DNA of 64,000 nt from Virgibacillus ihumii (GCF_902726655.1 NZ_CACVAN010000001.1:1054001-1118000); one strand, 5' to 3'; positions 1 to 9,709 are shown, numbered from the stretch's first letter. A program made the numbers and translations. The notes: generated from the letters alone by a model not told the origin.

Positions 1-771
1 CTTGCCAATATTTTTCAGCATGCTTCCTTGTTTACCGATGATGATTCCCTTTTGCGTTTTACGCTCCGTAATAATCGTCGCCTGAATATAAACAGCATCC
101 GATTCATGTTTTTCAATATTTTCCATCACCACCGCAATCGAATGCGGAACCTCTTCTCTTGTTAGTTGAAGCGCTTTCTCCCGAATCAGTTCACTTATAA
201 TAAACCGTTCCGGGTGATCCGTAATCTGATCTTCAGGATAATATTGCGGGCCTTCCGGAATATATTTTTTCAGAACATCAAGCATGTGATTGACATTATT
301 GCCTTGCAGCGCCGAGATCGGAATGATTTCCGCAAAATTGTATTTATCCTTGTATTGTTCAATCAGCGCAAAGACCTCTTCCGGATGGATTAAATCAATC
401 TTGTTGATAATCAGAAATACCGGGCGTTTGATCTGCTGGAGACGATCCAGAATATACTGATCTCCTCTTCCATAGCCTTCATCTGCATTTATCATAAACA
501 ATACTGCATCAACCTCATTTAACGTATCTTCGGCAATTTTAACCATAAAATCTCCCAGGCGATGCTTCGGTTTATGAATTCCCGGCGTATCAATAAAGAT
601 GAGCTGGGCATCCTCTTCGGTCAGTACTCCCTGAATTTTATTTCGAGTTGTTTGGGCTTTATCACTCATGATAGCAATTTTTTGTCCGATTACACTGTTC
701 ATAAACGTGGATTTTCCGACATTTGGTCTGCCTACTATTGCAACAAACCCTGATTTGTATTCGTTAGCCAT
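1..771 (-). CDS. era: GTPase Era, 3' end outside the window
   Basis: Era is an essential GTPase that binds the 3' end of 16S rRNA and helps mature the 30S subunit. The 257 residues seen here hold the G1 P-loop GRPNVGKS at 14-21, DTPG at 61-64 and NKID at 123-126. The C-terminal KH RNA-binding domain follows, with its GKQG turn near the window edge. Family members are about 300 residues, so some 45 C-terminal residues lie beyond position 1. The ATG at 771 begins [14 protein letters not shown] and fits the family start. A terminator-like hairpin and a repeat separate era from dgkA, so era probably has its own promoter. In B. subtilis cdd lies between dgkA and era; it is absent here. Confidence 0.97.
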   Translation of the reverse strand, partial: MANEYKSGFVAIVGRPNVGKSTFMNSVIGQKIAIMSDKAQTTRNKIQGVLTEEDAQLIFIDTPGIHKPKHRLGDFMVKIAEDTLNEVDAVLFMINADEGYGRGDQYILDRLQQIKRPVFLIINKIDLIHPEEVFALIEQYKDKYNFAEIIPISALQGNNVNHMLDVLKKYIPEGPQYYPEDQITDHPERFIISELIREKALQLTREEVPHSIAVVMENIEKHESDAVYIQATIITERKTQKGIIIGKQGSMLKNIGK

Positions 772-941
772 GATGTATATCCTCCAGCGAATTTGTTCTA
801 TCTGCTATCTTCATAATACTATAAAATCAATCATCTTTCATATTTCCGACAAAACCTTTAAAAACTTTTTTGATTTCCTTATTCCTCAACTGCAATCGAC
901 AAAACGTGAAACTGGTATTATCAGTTAATAAAGGATAAACA

Positions 942-970
942 AAAACCTTCCAAATTGAAGAAGGTTTTCA
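942..970 (-). terminator. Rho-independent terminator below dgkA
   Basis: An inverted repeat, AAAACCTTC paired with GAAGGTTTT around a short loop, is followed on the minus strand by a T-rich tract. It lies below the ybeY-dgkA genes and above era, so it probably ends the upstream transcript. Confidence 0.6.
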
Positions 971-1016
971 GCGAAGTTTAAATAAGACTATTTCCTAATT
1001 GTTTTTAGCTCAATAT

Positions 1017-1167
1017 CCATAAACTGCGATATAGTATGATGTATTACCACCGCTACGGAAATACACGTCGCTTTCACTTTCGAGCATCCGCCCGGAGTGA
1101 TCTCGGACGGCGGGGAGAAAAGCGGATGTTATTAGAAAACAGCAGTTACGTCGCAGTTTAGTTCAAC
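1017..1167. repeat. MITE-like element, shorter variant
   Basis: The left end (about 58 bp) matches, with few changes, the reverse complement of the right end of the element at 48796-49021, including ATAAACTGCGATATAGTAT. The right end, CGCAGTTTAGTTCAAC, matches the other end of that element. The middle differs and is shorter, so this looks like an internally rearranged copy in inverted orientation. It has no coding capacity and fills most of the 450-bp gap between dgkA and era. Confidence 0.75.
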
Positions 1168-1223
1168 TACGCATTTAAATGAGCGACAAAATTTATGAAA
1201 AGAACCTAAATCATACAGCTTCT

Positions 1224-1595
1224 TTACAAAAACGTTTCTTTTATTTCCGGACCAAAGATAAGAAGTCCAATAATAACTGCTATGATGGCTGATAATAATA
1301 CTGCCCCGGCGGAAATGTCTTTAATTACTTTCGCATTATGGTTAATTTCCGGTTTGATGTAGTCAATCATTTTCTCAACAGCTGTATTGATCATTTCAGT
1401 AATTAAAACAAGAGCAATGGTTAAAAAAATGATTGCCCACTGCAACAGGGCAAGTCGAAAAAACAGACCTGCTGCAATAACAAAAACTGCTGCAGCCAGA
1501 TGAATCCTGAAATTCCGCTCAGACTTTATAACTGCACGCAGTCCATTACAGGCAAACGAAAATCCAATTCCATCCTGTCTGTATTTACCGCTCAA
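1224..1595 (-). CDS. dgkA: Diacylglycerol kinase family protein, probable undecaprenol kinase
   Basis: A small integral membrane kinase of the DgkA family. In Bacillus the enzyme (DgkA/UdpK) phosphorylates undecaprenol and so feeds the carrier lipid of wall synthesis. The family motifs ERNFRIH and EMINTAVEKMIDYI are present, with three hydrophobic segments after an amphipathic N-terminus. No ATG gives a usual length. A TTG at 1595 preceded by GGGTGAG gives 123 residues, the size I recall for B. subtilis DgkA, and overlaps the end of ybeY by 11 bases. An upstream in-frame ATG at 1619 would lie deeper inside ybeY and is less likely. The overlap suggests translational coupling. Confidence 0.9.
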   Translation of the reverse strand: MSGKYRQDGIGFSFACNGLRAVIKSERNFRIHLAAAVFVIAAGLFFRLALLQWAIIFLTIALVLITEMINTAVEKMIDYIKPEINHNAKVIKDISAGAVLLSAIIAVIIGLLIFGPEIKETFL

Positions 1596-2049
1596 TTCCA
1601 AACTCACCCAATATGTCATGCTGCCGCTTGAACATGTTAGATTCATCAGCCTCACTCATATGGTCATAACCGAGCAGATGAAGAAAGCCATGAACCGCCA
1701 AGAAGCTGAGCTCCCTTTCAAAGGAATGTCCATATTCATCAGCCTGCTCCTGTGCCTTTTCAACTGATATAACAATGTCTCCAAGAACTACCGGCATATC
1801 TTCACTGATAATATCCAATTCACCTTCACCAATTTCCTGCATCGCAAACGATATGACATCTGTTGACTTATCCTGTTGACGATAATTACGGTTCAGTTCC
1901 TGTATTTCCTTATTGCTTACGAAGGATACGGAAACCTCTGTGCCGGGTGCAATCCCTTCCGCATCAGCTGTAAACAGGATCAGTCGCTGGAGTAAATCCA
2001 CATAATCGGAAGAGATGGAATTCGTTTGATCATGAAAGTCAATATGCAT
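1585..2049 (-). CDS. ybeY: Endoribonuclease YbeY (rRNA maturation factor)
   Basis: YbeY is a zinc-dependent endoribonuclease that takes part in 16S rRNA 3'-end maturation and 70S ribosome quality control. The diagnostic motif HGFLHLLGYDH starts at residue 120, its three histidines being the metal ligands (H120, H124, H130). At 154 residues it has the usual length. Its ATG overlaps the pgpH stop codon by one base (TAATG), and the gene sits in the conserved phoH-pgpH-ybeY-dgkA-era block, which links it to ribosome and RNA metabolism. Confidence 0.97.
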   Translation of the reverse strand: MHIDFHDQTNSISSDYVDLLQRLILFTADAEGIAPGTEVSVSFVSNKEIQELNRNYRQQDKSTDVISFAMQEIGEGELDIISEDMPVVLGDIVISVEKAQEQADEYGHSFERELSFLAVHGFLHLLGYDHMSEADESNMFKRQHDILGEFGIER

Positions 2050-4169
2050 TAATTTGCCTCCTTAGTTGGGTATTTAATTCTTGAATGAAAGATACCTTTT
2101 AACGTTTCACAGATTGTCTGATACACCTTATCCAATTCATTTAATGTAAGGTCACATTCGCTAAGTTGTCCGTCCATTAACCGGTCTCTAACGATTGATG
2201 CCACAATTTCATCAATCTTTTCTTTAGTGGGTTCTTTTAAAGACCGTACCGCAGCTTCCACCGAATCACAAATACTTATAATCGCTGCCTCCTTTGTTTG
2301 CGGTTTGGGGCCAGGATATCTGAACATGGTTTCACTTACATTTTCATTCTCCTTTGTTTCTTTATGATAAAAATATTTCAGCAATGTGGTACCATGATGC
2401 TGCTCTGCAATATCGATAATTTCCTCTGGTATTTTATGTTTTTTTAGTAATTCTGCTCCATCATACGGATGATTGATGATGATTTCCGCACTTTGAAGCG
2501 GATCTATTAAATCATGCGGATTTTTAATCGATACCTGATTTTCAATAAAATAATGTGGCCGTTTCGTTTTCCCGATATCATGGTAATATGCACCAACTCT
2601 CGCCATAAGCCCATTCGCTCCCACTGCTTCACAAGCAGTTTCACTGAGGTTTGCAACCATTACAGAGTGATGATAGGTTCCCGGTGCCTCTGTAAGAATC
2701 TTTCGAAGTAGCGGCTGATTCGGGCTTGCCAGTGAAAGCAATTTTATGTCCGATAAAATCCCCAATCCCGTTTCAAAAAAAGGGAGCAAGCCAATAGTCA
2801 GAACCGCTGACAACAATGCCGCAAAAATACCATATCCTGTTTGAATAAGTATATCGCTGAATGAATATTTCTCAAATGACAGGAATAAGAATAATAATAT
2901 AGTCAGCGTATTTACAATGGCCATACCTCCTCCTGCCTTAATGATAGCAAGCCTGTCTTTGACATTAACCAGGAAAATGATGCCTGCCAGCTGTGCAAAG
3001 AAAAAGTAAATGCCCGCTTCTATGTTTAATAATGCCGGTATTTTGCCATTGAAAATCACACTTCCCAAAATCGCATAAAGCATGGACAGCACGATTGCAA
3101 AGCGTTCATCAATCAATTGTTTCATCAGCAATGATCCGGTCGCAACCGGGACCGCAAAAAACAGTGGATTGCTAGTAGTTGTAAACAAGCCGACCACTTT
3201 CATGGCGGCAATTACAATAAGGCTGATAAACAGAACAGCTGCAATTTTTCTGTTGTCCAACTGATCCTTTTTGAATAAATGATTCATTTCAGAACCGATG
3301 ATCGCTACAATTAGCAGTATTAACAAGACGAGCCCAATCACAGGAAAAACATTACGTTCCTGATTTAAAAGACCGACTAACTCCAATTCTTCATATACTT
3401 CGTCAGTAATGGTCTGTCCTTCCCTGACGATTATTTCCCCGGCCCGGATAATAACCGGTTCAACATTGCTTGCTGCTTCTTTCCTTGCTTGCATTGTCTT
3501 TTCAACATCGAAGAACGAATTTTCCACAACAGCAAATTCACCCAATTTTTGCAATGGTTCTTTCAAGCTTTTTTCCAGGGGTGAATATTTAATACTTTGT
3601 TTTACATCCGCTTCAGCACGTTGAATATTTTCAGTGCGCACACCCTCATTCAGTTCGGTTTCTAAACTGGAAAGCAGCAATTTTTTTGCAGCTGATCGGT
3701 TACTTGCTTTCATATCCAATAATTCATAAAATAAACCATCATCAATTGCCTCGGTGATTTCCGGGGACAAAATTTGTTCCAGCCGTTCGACTTGTTCTTG
3801 GCTCGATATAGACGTTTCCGGATTTGTTTTACCACTTTTGAAAGCTTCATCTTCAACTTTCACCACTGCCTCAAATATTTCTTTCACATAAGAAAGGCGC
3901 TCTTTTGTAATTTCAGTGGAAATATTATATCTGTCTTCTACTGATTGAACAGTTTCACGCGTTTTTCGCGCTGTTTCCGAGTTATTTTCAATCGTAATCG
4001 GCGAACGGATTGTGTCGTCTGCTTCAGAAAACCGTTCAATGTTATATGTCTCGGTATATACATTGTTCACAGTCATAGCAAAGAAGAAGACACCCAAAAG
4101 AATCATAGCAGCAACAATCACCATCCACTTAGGCTGTATATGTAATAAATGTTGCAGAAGTTTCTTCAT
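2049..4169 (-). CDS. pgpH: Cyclic-di-AMP phosphodiesterase PgpH, 7TM-HD family
   Basis: A membrane HD-domain protein. Family members such as Listeria PgpH and B. subtilis YqfF hydrolyse c-di-AMP, an essential second messenger controlling potassium and osmolyte transport. The 706-residue product has one N-terminal membrane segment, an extracytoplasmic region (about 40-280), seven predicted membrane helices (about 285-485) and a C-terminal HD domain with HHS and YYHDIGK motifs. I chose the ATG at 4169 because GAGGTG lies at proper spacing; an in-frame GTG three codons upstream overlaps that site. Control of c-di-AMP is plausible for a salt-adapted cell. Confidence 0.95.
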   Translation of the reverse strand: MKKLLQHLLHIQPKWMVIVAAMILLGVFFFAMTVNNVYTETYNIERFSEADDTIRSPITIENNSETARKTRETVQSVEDRYNISTEITKERLSYVKEIFEAVVKVEDEAFKSGKTNPETSISSQEQVERLEQILSPEITEAIDDGLFYELLDMKASNRSAAKKLLLSSLETELNEGVRTENIQRAEADVKQSIKYSPLEKSLKEPLQKLGEFAVVENSFFDVEKTMQARKEAASNVEPVIIRAGEIIVREGQTITDEVYEELELVGLLNQERNVFPVIGLVLLILLIVAIIGSEMNHLFKKDQLDNRKIAAVLFISLIVIAAMKVVGLFTTTSNPLFFAVPVATGSLLMKQLIDERFAIVLSMLYAILGSVIFNGKIPALLNIEAGIYFFFAQLAGIIFLVNVKDRLAIIKAGGGMAIVNTLTILLFLFLSFEKYSFSDILIQTGYGIFAALLSAVLTIGLLPFFETGLGILSDIKLLSLASPNQPLLRKILTEAPGTYHHSVMVANLSETACEAVGANGLMARVGAYYHDIGKTKRPHYFIENQVSIKNPHDLIDPLQSAEIIINHPYDGAELLKKHKIPEEIIDIAEQHHGTTLLKYFYHKETKENENVSETMFRYPGPKPQTKEAAIISICDSVEAAVRSLKEPTKEKIDEIVASIVRDRLMDGQLSECDLTLNELDKVYQTICETLKGIFHSRIKYPTKEAN

Positions 4170-4207
4170 GAATGTCACCTCAACATCCGGAATGTGAATA
4201 CAGAAAT

Positions 4208-4231
4208 AAGACCCCTTATACGAAGGGTCTT
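4208..4231 (-). terminator. Hairpin between phoH and pgpH, possible attenuator
   Basis: AAGACCC and GGGTCTT form a stem followed on the minus strand by TTATTT. It lies between the phoH stop and the pgpH start, so it may reduce read-through within an otherwise co-directional cluster. Confidence 0.5.
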
Positions 4232-4249
4232 ACATTTTTCCAATAAACC

Positions 4250-5209
4250 TTAATGAGCGTTCTCGTAGGCATTGATAATTTTCTGTACCAGCGGGTGTCT
4301 TACTACATCGGTTTGTGTTAGCTGAATAAAGGAAATACCATCGACGGGTGCCAATAAATTATTTGCTGTATACAAGCCCGATTTAACTCCTTTTGGCAAA
4401 TCAATCTGGGTGATATCACCGGTGATGACCATTTTGGAACCAAAACCAAGTCGGGTCAAAAACATTTTCATTTGTTCCGGTGTCGTATTCTGAGCCTCAT
4501 CCAAAATAACAAATGCATCGTCCAACGTTCTTCCTCGCATATATGCCAACGGTGCAATCTCAATTGTATCCCGTTCAATCAGGCGCAATGTATGTTCCGC
4601 TCCAAGCACATCGTGAAGCGCATCATACAATGGTCTTAAATACGGATCAACCTTCTCCTTTAAATCACCAGGCAGGAAACCGAGACTTTCGCCCGCTTCA
4701 ACTGCAGGACGTGTTAAAATAATTCGCTTAACCTCACCATTCTTCAGGGCGCGGATAGCCATCACTACAGCAAGATAAGTTTTTCCTGTTCCCGCCGGTC
4801 CTATTCCAAAAACAAGATCATGTGACTTAATTGCAGCGATGTAACTTTTTTGACCAAGTGTTTTCACCCGAATGGACTTGCCATTGGCGTTCTTTGTTAT
4901 TTCATCTTCGAACAAAGCTTCAAACTGATTTAGTTTTCCTTTTTTGGCCAAATCTGCTGCATACACAACATCCCGTTCAGTAATTGTTAATCCTTTTCTG
5001 ACTACTGACAGGAGTGTTATAAGCAATTCTTCCGCTAAAGATGCAGCTTCTTCACTTCCCGATACATGCACCTGCTCTCCCCTTGTTACAATGGTGATGT
5101 CCAATTGCTGTTCAATCTGTTTCAAAAATTTATCATTCGTACCAAACAGTTCTAACGCTTCGTTTGGTGTTTTCAGCTGTAAATCTATTGTTTTAAAGTT
5201 TCCTGACAT
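4250..5209 (-). CDS. phoH: PhoH-family ATPase
   Basis: A cytoplasmic P-loop ATPase of the PhoH family, related to superfamily I helicase cores; its role in Bacillus is not settled, but it travels with ybeY and era and is usually linked to RNA metabolism. The Walker A GPAGTGKT is at about residues 137-144 and the Walker B region reads VILDEAQNT. The N-terminal part resembles a KH-like domain. Starting at the ATG at 5209, with AAGGAGAT seven bases upstream, gives 319 residues. The ribosome-binding site lies inside the last codons of yqfD, so the two genes are tightly packed. Confidence 0.95.
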   Translation of the reverse strand: MSGNFKTIDLQLKTPNEALELFGTNDKFLKQIEQQLDITIVTRGEQVHVSGSEEAASLAEELLITLLSVVRKGLTITERDVVYAADLAKKGKLNQFEALFEDEITKNANGKSIRVKTLGQKSYIAAIKSHDLVFGIGPAGTGKTYLAVVMAIRALKNGEVKRIILTRPAVEAGESLGFLPGDLKEKVDPYLRPLYDALHDVLGAEHTLRLIERDTIEIAPLAYMRGRTLDDAFVILDEAQNTTPEQMKMFLTRLGFGSKMVITGDITQIDLPKGVKSGLYTANNLLAPVDGISFIQLTQTDVVRHPLVQKIINAYENAH

Positions 5210-5211
5210 AA

Positions 5212-6414
5212 TCAATCTCCTTGATTTAGTGGTACTTCCTTTACAATATCTTCTTTTACTGTTATATATAAGATTAATTTAACTTTACCATTCTCAGTGG
5301 TTTCATGCAAAATATTTTCAGAGACAATCCTTGCCTCGTTACCAAGCTGAAGCTGAAGTTCATTCTTTGCCTGTTTTATCCCAACTTTAATTGCTTCAGC
5401 TTTACTTCGCTTTACTTTGTTATACTCCTTTTCGCTTAAAATAGTTTCAACCATTTTCACCGGCAGTTCCCATTTTAAAAAGTACAACTCGTTTACATTT
5501 CGTTCTTTATGGGTATTATCAAATTCCGGCGAACCAAACCCCCATACAGGTAATTCAAATCCGTTTATTTTCAGATGATACTTGCTCTCCCGCTCACCTG
5601 TAAGCAACTCATAATTTGCTTCCAGTGGAATGGTGACCGAAACCTCGTACCACGTTTTGGCGATAATATCGGCTTCCGCTTCGACCAGTTCGTACTTCTT
5701 GTCCTTTTTATTTTCATCAAATCGCAGCTTGCCGGAGACCAGCAGATCACCCGGTTCCACATAATCATTCACCTGAGCTTTTGGAACTCCCTTGGACACA
5801 TACATCTTCTGAATGACGCCTTTTTTTGCCGCCACAAGGTTTCTTGGCCCTTCCTTTTCTTCCTCTTCCACAATCGTTTTTTCAACGCCTTCCAAAACAA
5901 AGGTTGTCCCTTTTTTATGCACACCGACCCAAAGGAGTTCCGGAATATCATGGATCAGTTTTTGCTGTATCACACTCGATTTATCAATCGAAAAGGTCCA
6001 TGCTCCCTGATGAATGCCATATTCCTCCAATTGTTTACTGATTTCCTCCTCCAAGTCTGTCGGGACATTCATAATTCGTACTTCCCAAATGATATTGGAC
6101 AGAAAGAAAATGAGCAGCATACTCATTATAAAGGCAGTAAGAATTTCTTTCCGCAGTGTCAATTTTTTCAGGATAAATGGCAGTCCTTTTTTGTTGATAA
6201 AGCTAACTTTAAAATCCGTTTTTCTTCTAATCTGCTTCATTTTTTTCAAGTGTTTTAACCTGATGTTCCCTGTACAAACTGTTTCCGATTCCTTACGAAT
6301 ATTCCAGACAAAAACACCTTGATCAGCACACGCCTGAAAAAACTTCTCCGGATTTAAACCGTCTATTTTAATCGTGACATAGCCAGTTAAATAAGAACCT
6401 TGCATTTGTTTCAT
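5212..6414 (-). CDS. yqfD: Sporulation protein YqfD
   Basis: This 400-residue protein is the YqfD family, required for full sporulation in B. subtilis and made in the mother cell; its biochemical role is unknown. A single membrane segment lies at about residues 90-110 and a long C-terminal region, probably extracytoplasmic, follows. A lysine and glutamate-rich stretch is at about 185-200. The ATG at 6414 has GGGTGAG upstream. It forms a two-gene unit with yqfC, 26 bases upstream, and precedes phoH with a few bases to spare. Confidence 0.95.
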   Translation of the reverse strand: MKQMQGSYLTGYVTIKIDGLNPEKFFQACADQGVFVWNIRKESETVCTGNIRLKHLKKMKQIRRKTDFKVSFINKKGLPFILKKLTLRKEILTAFIMSMLLIFFLSNIIWEVRIMNVPTDLEEEISKQLEEYGIHQGAWTFSIDKSSVIQQKLIHDIPELLWVGVHKKGTTFVLEGVEKTIVEEEEKEGPRNLVAAKKGVIQKMYVSKGVPKAQVNDYVEPGDLLVSGKLRFDENKKDKKYELVEAEADIIAKTWYEVSVTIPLEANYELLTGERESKYHLKINGFELPVWGFGSPEFDNTHKERNVNELYFLKWELPVKMVETILSEKEYNKVKRSKAEAIKVGIKQAKNELQLQLGNEARIVSENILHETTENGKVKLILYITVKEDIVKEVPLNQGD

Positions 6415-6440
6415 GTTCTCACCCTTTTCCCTGGTATCAT

Positions 6441-6722
6441 TTATTCAGGAATGAATTTTATATCCGTAATAGTACCTTCCAGCAGGATTTCTTCAGGCAG
6501 CATTGTTTTTAACACGAATGATGTACCCATTATTTGAATAAATCCTTTATTTGCCCGCACTGTCAGCTCTTTATCAGAATACACGACAAGTCCCTTGTGA
6601 TTTTCTATGTATACATGGATTTGTCCAATCGTTGTAATTCTGGGTAATTCCAGCATGACATCTGATGGAAGGTCCAAATACTTTGTCAGTAATGGAGCGA
6701 TTCGCTGCTGTAATTTTTTCAT
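6441..6722 (-). CDS. yqfC: Sporulation protein YqfC
   Basis: A 93-residue protein of the YqfC family (YabP-like), found with yqfD in endospore formers. The motif LPRITTIGQIHVYIENHKG in the first half is typical. No membrane segment is evident. The ATG at 6722 follows a strong GAGAGGGGG site. The terminator at 6767-6810 separates it from yqfB, so yqfC-yqfD should have their own promoter. In B. subtilis the pair is read by the mother-cell factor SigE; I could not place a convincing SigE promoter in the short upstream gap. Confidence 0.93.
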   Translation of the reverse strand: MKKLQQRIAPLLTKYLDLPSDVMLELPRITTIGQIHVYIENHKGLVVYSDKELTVRANKGFIQIMGTSFVLKTMLPEEILLEGTITDIKFIPE

Positions 6723-6766
6723 AGCTGTGGCCCCCTCTCACCATCATATTTATGCGGTTAAGAACA

Positions 6767-6810
6767 TAAAAAAGAACCACTTTCAGTAACTGACTGTCTG
6801 AAAGTGGTTC
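6767..6810 (-). terminator. Rho-independent terminator after yqfB
   Basis: A 13-bp stem, GAACCACTTTCAG with CTGAAAGTGGTTC, is followed on the minus strand by TTTTTTATG. It lies between yqfB and the sporulation pair yqfC-yqfD and insulates them. Confidence 0.9.
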
Positions 6811-6817
6811 ATATTCA

Positions 6818-7279
6818 TTAATTTCTTTTTTTGGATGACACGCTGTTATACGGTTTCATTGCCCTCGGCTTACCTAAAACCTCCGACATGATAATACCAT
6901 TAACCAGCCCTTTTTTATTCAAGTTGCTCCTGACTCTTTTCTTAAACTGCTTTTGTTCATCAGAAAGGCCTTTCTCTGAAGTAGACCGTTCTGAAGACAT
7001 AAGACTTTCATATTTACGTTTATCCATTTCAATTTGTGTCTCTGACCGTTCTTTTTCACCATGCCGCGTAAGGTGTTCTACCTCATCGCCAAAATCCGTT
7101 TCATATGTCGGCTGCACAGATGTATTTTCACTCTTCTTTTCCTGTGAATTGCTGGCTTTCTTTGGCATATTAAAGATTTCTTTTACAGGTTTCATGTCCT
7201 TTTTCTCCTTTGATTTGGAAGAAAAGGCACTAACAAGGCCAAAGATGATAAGGATAAGAAATGGCAGAAATTGCTCCAT
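6818..7279 (-). CDS. YqfB-like membrane-anchored protein
   Basis: This 153-residue product sits where yqfB lies in B. subtilis, directly below floA, but I recognise it mainly from position. One hydrophobic segment (about residues 3-20) is followed by a charged, lysine and glutamate-rich cytoplasmic region (about 21-150) that looks partly disordered. The ATG at 7279 follows AAAGGAG. Because it is the last gene of an NfeD-flotillin operon, a role in membrane microdomain upkeep is possible, but that is inference only. Confidence 0.75.
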   Translation of the reverse strand: MEQFLPFLILIIFGLVSAFSSKSKEKKDMKPVKEIFNMPKKASNSQEKKSENTSVQPTYETDFGDEVEHLTRHGEKERSETQIEMDKRKYESLMSSERSTSEKGLSDEQKQFKKRVRSNLNKKGLVNGIIMSEVLGKPRAMKPYNSVSSKKRN

Positions 7280-7306
7280 TGCACAGCTCCTTTCCCGATT
7301 CAATTC

Positions 7307-8296
7307 TTATTTCTTACTATCTTCATCATCATCCTGTGATAATTTTCCGATTGAATCACGCATATCCGTATCGGCATCGATGTTTTTGTAATTCATATAA
7401 TCCATTACACCAAGATTTCCGGAACGTAATGCCTCTGCAAGTGCACGCGGTACATCTGCTTCAGCTTCGACCACTTTAGCACGCATTTCTTCCACTTTTG
7501 CAGCCATCTCTTGTTCTTGTGCAACAGCCATGGCACGACGCTCTTCAGCTTTGGCCTGAGCAATATTCTTATCTGCTTCGGCCTGATCTGTTTGCAAAAT
7601 AGCGCCAATGTTTTTACCAATATCAATATCTGCAATATCAATCGATAAAATTTCAAATGCAGTGCCGGCATCAAGTCCCCTTGACAAAACATTTTGGGAG
7701 ATGGAGTCCGGATTTTCCAATACTTTTGCATGTGTTTCCGAACTACCAATAGTACTTACAATCCCCTCACCTACACGAGCGATTACAGTTTCTTCACCAG
7801 CACCACCGACAAGTCGATCGATGTTAGCACGAACCGTAATTCTTGCTTTTGCTTTTACTTCAATTCCGTCAATTGCAATACCGGAAATAAACGGGGTTTC
7901 AATTACTTTCGGGTTTACACTCATCTGTACTGCTTCAAGCACATCACGACCGGCAAGATCAATCGCAGCCGTCCGTTCGAAGCTCAACTCAATGTTTGCG
8001 CGTTGTGCAGCAATCAATGCATTGACTACTCTGTCAACATTTCCACCCGCCAAATAGTGACTCTCGAGCTGGTTTGTTGTTACACTTAACCCAGCTTTAT
8101 GTGCTTTGATTAACGGGTTGATGACTCTGGAAGGAATAACCCTTCGCAACCGCATCCCAACCAAAGTAAAAATTCCAACCTTAACCCCTGCTGCCAGCGC
8201 ACTAATCCAAAGCATTACAGGGATAAACGTAAATAATACCGCCACAACAATTAATATAACTGCAATAATAATTATTGGCATAAGTTGAATATCCAT
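7307..8296 (-). CDS. floA: Flotillin-like protein FloA
   Basis: FloA is a membrane-associated SPFH-family scaffold of functional membrane microdomains. The N-terminus has hydrophobic segments (about residues 5-45), then the SPFH domain (about 60-230) and an alanine and glutamate-rich coiled-coil tail (about 235-300). The length of 329 residues is close to the B. subtilis protein. The ATG at 8296 overlaps the stop of the upstream NfeD gene as TGATG, with AGGAGG upstream, so the two are translationally coupled. In B. subtilis the operon is induced by SigW during envelope stress, and a SigW-like promoter is present upstream here. Confidence 0.96.
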   Translation of the reverse strand: MDIQLMPIIIIAVILIVVAVLFTFIPVMLWISALAAGVKVGIFTLVGMRLRRVIPSRVINPLIKAHKAGLSVTTNQLESHYLAGGNVDRVVNALIAAQRANIELSFERTAAIDLAGRDVLEAVQMSVNPKVIETPFISGIAIDGIEVKAKARITVRANIDRLVGGAGEETVIARVGEGIVSTIGSSETHAKVLENPDSISQNVLSRGLDAGTAFEILSIDIADIDIGKNIGAILQTDQAEADKNIAQAKAEERRAMAVAQEQEMAAKVEEMRAKVVEAEADVPRALAEALRSGNLGVMDYMNYKNIDADTDMRDSIGKLSQDDDEDSKK

Positions 8297-9642
8297 CAAG
8301 ATTCCTCCTGTTCATTTTCATTGTTCCTTAATTCTCTCACCACTACGCGAACTCCTTCGACTTTCAAAACTTTAACAGGTCGATTTTGCGCGATAAAACT
8401 GCCTTCTGTAACAACATCGATTCGTTCATCATCAAAAACTGCAGTACCAGATGGACGTAAGGGAGTTGCTGTTCTACCCTGCAGACCAATCAATTCCAGT
8501 CGATTCGCTGATGTTACATATCCTTGTTCAGTCATCGTACTGTCTTTAAGAATAATATGACGGAAGATCCCTTTTTCCAGTCCAACATTCCGAAATAAGA
8601 TAACAATGGCAATTAACGCCACGGTAAAAGCGATACCTATACTCATGGCCATATGCCCTAAGTCCTGACCGGACATAATTAATGATGCGACAACCGCTCC
8701 AATCCCAAGTAACCCGACAATGCCACCCGGGACAAAAAACTCTGCCACAATCAGCACCAGTCCAATAATCAGTAGAACAATTGCCTCCATGCCGGCAAGT
8801 CCTGCGACAACGTGCCCGTAAAAGAATAAAACCAACGACAATAAACCTACCATACCAGGAATACCAAACCCAGGTGAAAACACTTCAATAATTAACCCAA
8901 GACTGGCCAGGGATAAAAGTATTGGTACTACGACCGGACTTGTAATGAATCGGGCAATTTTTTCTGACAGTGTTGGTTTTTTCTCGATAACAGTTGCATT
9001 GGAAAGATTCAATTCTGTTAACAATTCGCTTCGGTCCTGAACTGTTCCAGCAGAATATCCTACTTCCTTTGCCGATTTCGCACCTAATGTCAGATATTTC
9101 CCTTCACCGGCACCATATTCAGGTAAATCAATGCTTGGATCAGCCATCGCTACTGCATATAATGGATCTTTGCCAGTCGACTCGGCGGCAGTTTTCATCG
9201 CTGCAATCCACGCTGACTGCGCTTTTTTACCCGCAGCAGTGCCATCCTGATTGATTACCCCGCTTGCACCCATTGTTGCCTGCGGTTCCATATAAATTGT
9301 ATCCGTATTGAGTGCAATATAAGAACCTGCCGACAATGCACGATTAACAATAAAAGAAGTCGTTGGAATGTCCAGATTCTGAAGTATTTCTGCTATGTTA
9401 CCCGCAGCATCAACACGTCCTCCGGGAGTATCAATCTCGAATATGATATGGTCCGCCCCATCCTTGACCGCTTCTTCGGTTGTCCGTTGTATAAATGACT
9501 CGAGTCCGCGCTCCACTTCATCTTTAACCGGAATAACGTAGACAAGTTTATCACCATCATTCGCCTGAATCGAAGACATCATAATGAAAAGGGAAGATGC
9601 AGCAATGAGAAGCATGATTATGTATTTGTTAAATTTACGCAA
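8296..9642 (-). CDS. yqeZ: NfeD-family membrane serine protease (YqeZ-like)
   Basis: A 448-residue membrane protein partner of FloA. It begins with a signal-like hydrophobic segment (about residues 8-26), then a ClpP-class serine protease domain (about 33-220) with [10 protein letters not shown] near 71 and SAGSYIAL at 104-111 holding the probable nucleophile. Several membrane helices follow (about 235-350) and then a C-terminal NfeD OB-fold (about 385-440). The start is a TTG at 9642 preceded by GGGAGGGGGTGAGG. It heads a yqeZ-floA-yqfB operon under a SigW-like promoter. Confidence 0.93.
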   Translation of the reverse strand: MRKFNKYIIMLLIAASSLFIMMSSIQANDGDKLVYVIPVKDEVERGLESFIQRTTEEAVKDGADHIIFEIDTPGGRVDAAGNIAEILQNLDIPTTSFIVNRALSAGSYIALNTDTIYMEPQATMGASGVINQDGTAAGKKAQSAWIAAMKTAAESTGKDPLYAVAMADPSIDLPEYGAGEGKYLTLGAKSAKEVGYSAGTVQDRSELLTELNLSNATVIEKKPTLSEKIARFITSPVVVPILLSLASLGLIIEVFSPGFGIPGMVGLLSLVLFFYGHVVAGLAGMEAIVLLIIGLVLIVAEFFVPGGIVGLLGIGAVVASLIMSGQDLGHMAMSIGIAFTVALIAIVILFRNVGLEKGIFRHIILKDSTMTEQGYVTSANRLELIGLQGRTATPLRPSGTAVFDDERIDVVTEGSFIAQNRPVKVLKVEGVRVVVRELRNNENEQEES

Positions 9643-9682
9643 ACGCCCTCACCCCCTCCCGCTTAATGGTGTCAATATTACA

Positions 9683-9709
9683 TACGAAAAAAATAGTAAA
9701 ATGGTTTCA
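9683..9709 (-). promoter_or_regulatory. Candidate SigW promoter for yqeZ-floA-yqfB
   Basis: On the minus strand TGAAAC (9709-9704) and CGTA (9686-9683) are 17 bases apart, with a T-run before CGTA. This is close to the SigW consensus, and the B. subtilis floA operon is a known SigW target. It lies about 40 bases upstream of the yqeZ start. Confidence 0.65.

Noticed and set aside
5575..6258. 227-codon open frame on the plus strand opposite yqfD
   Set aside because: It is antisense to a clearly conserved gene, has no ribosome-binding site and no recognisable domain.
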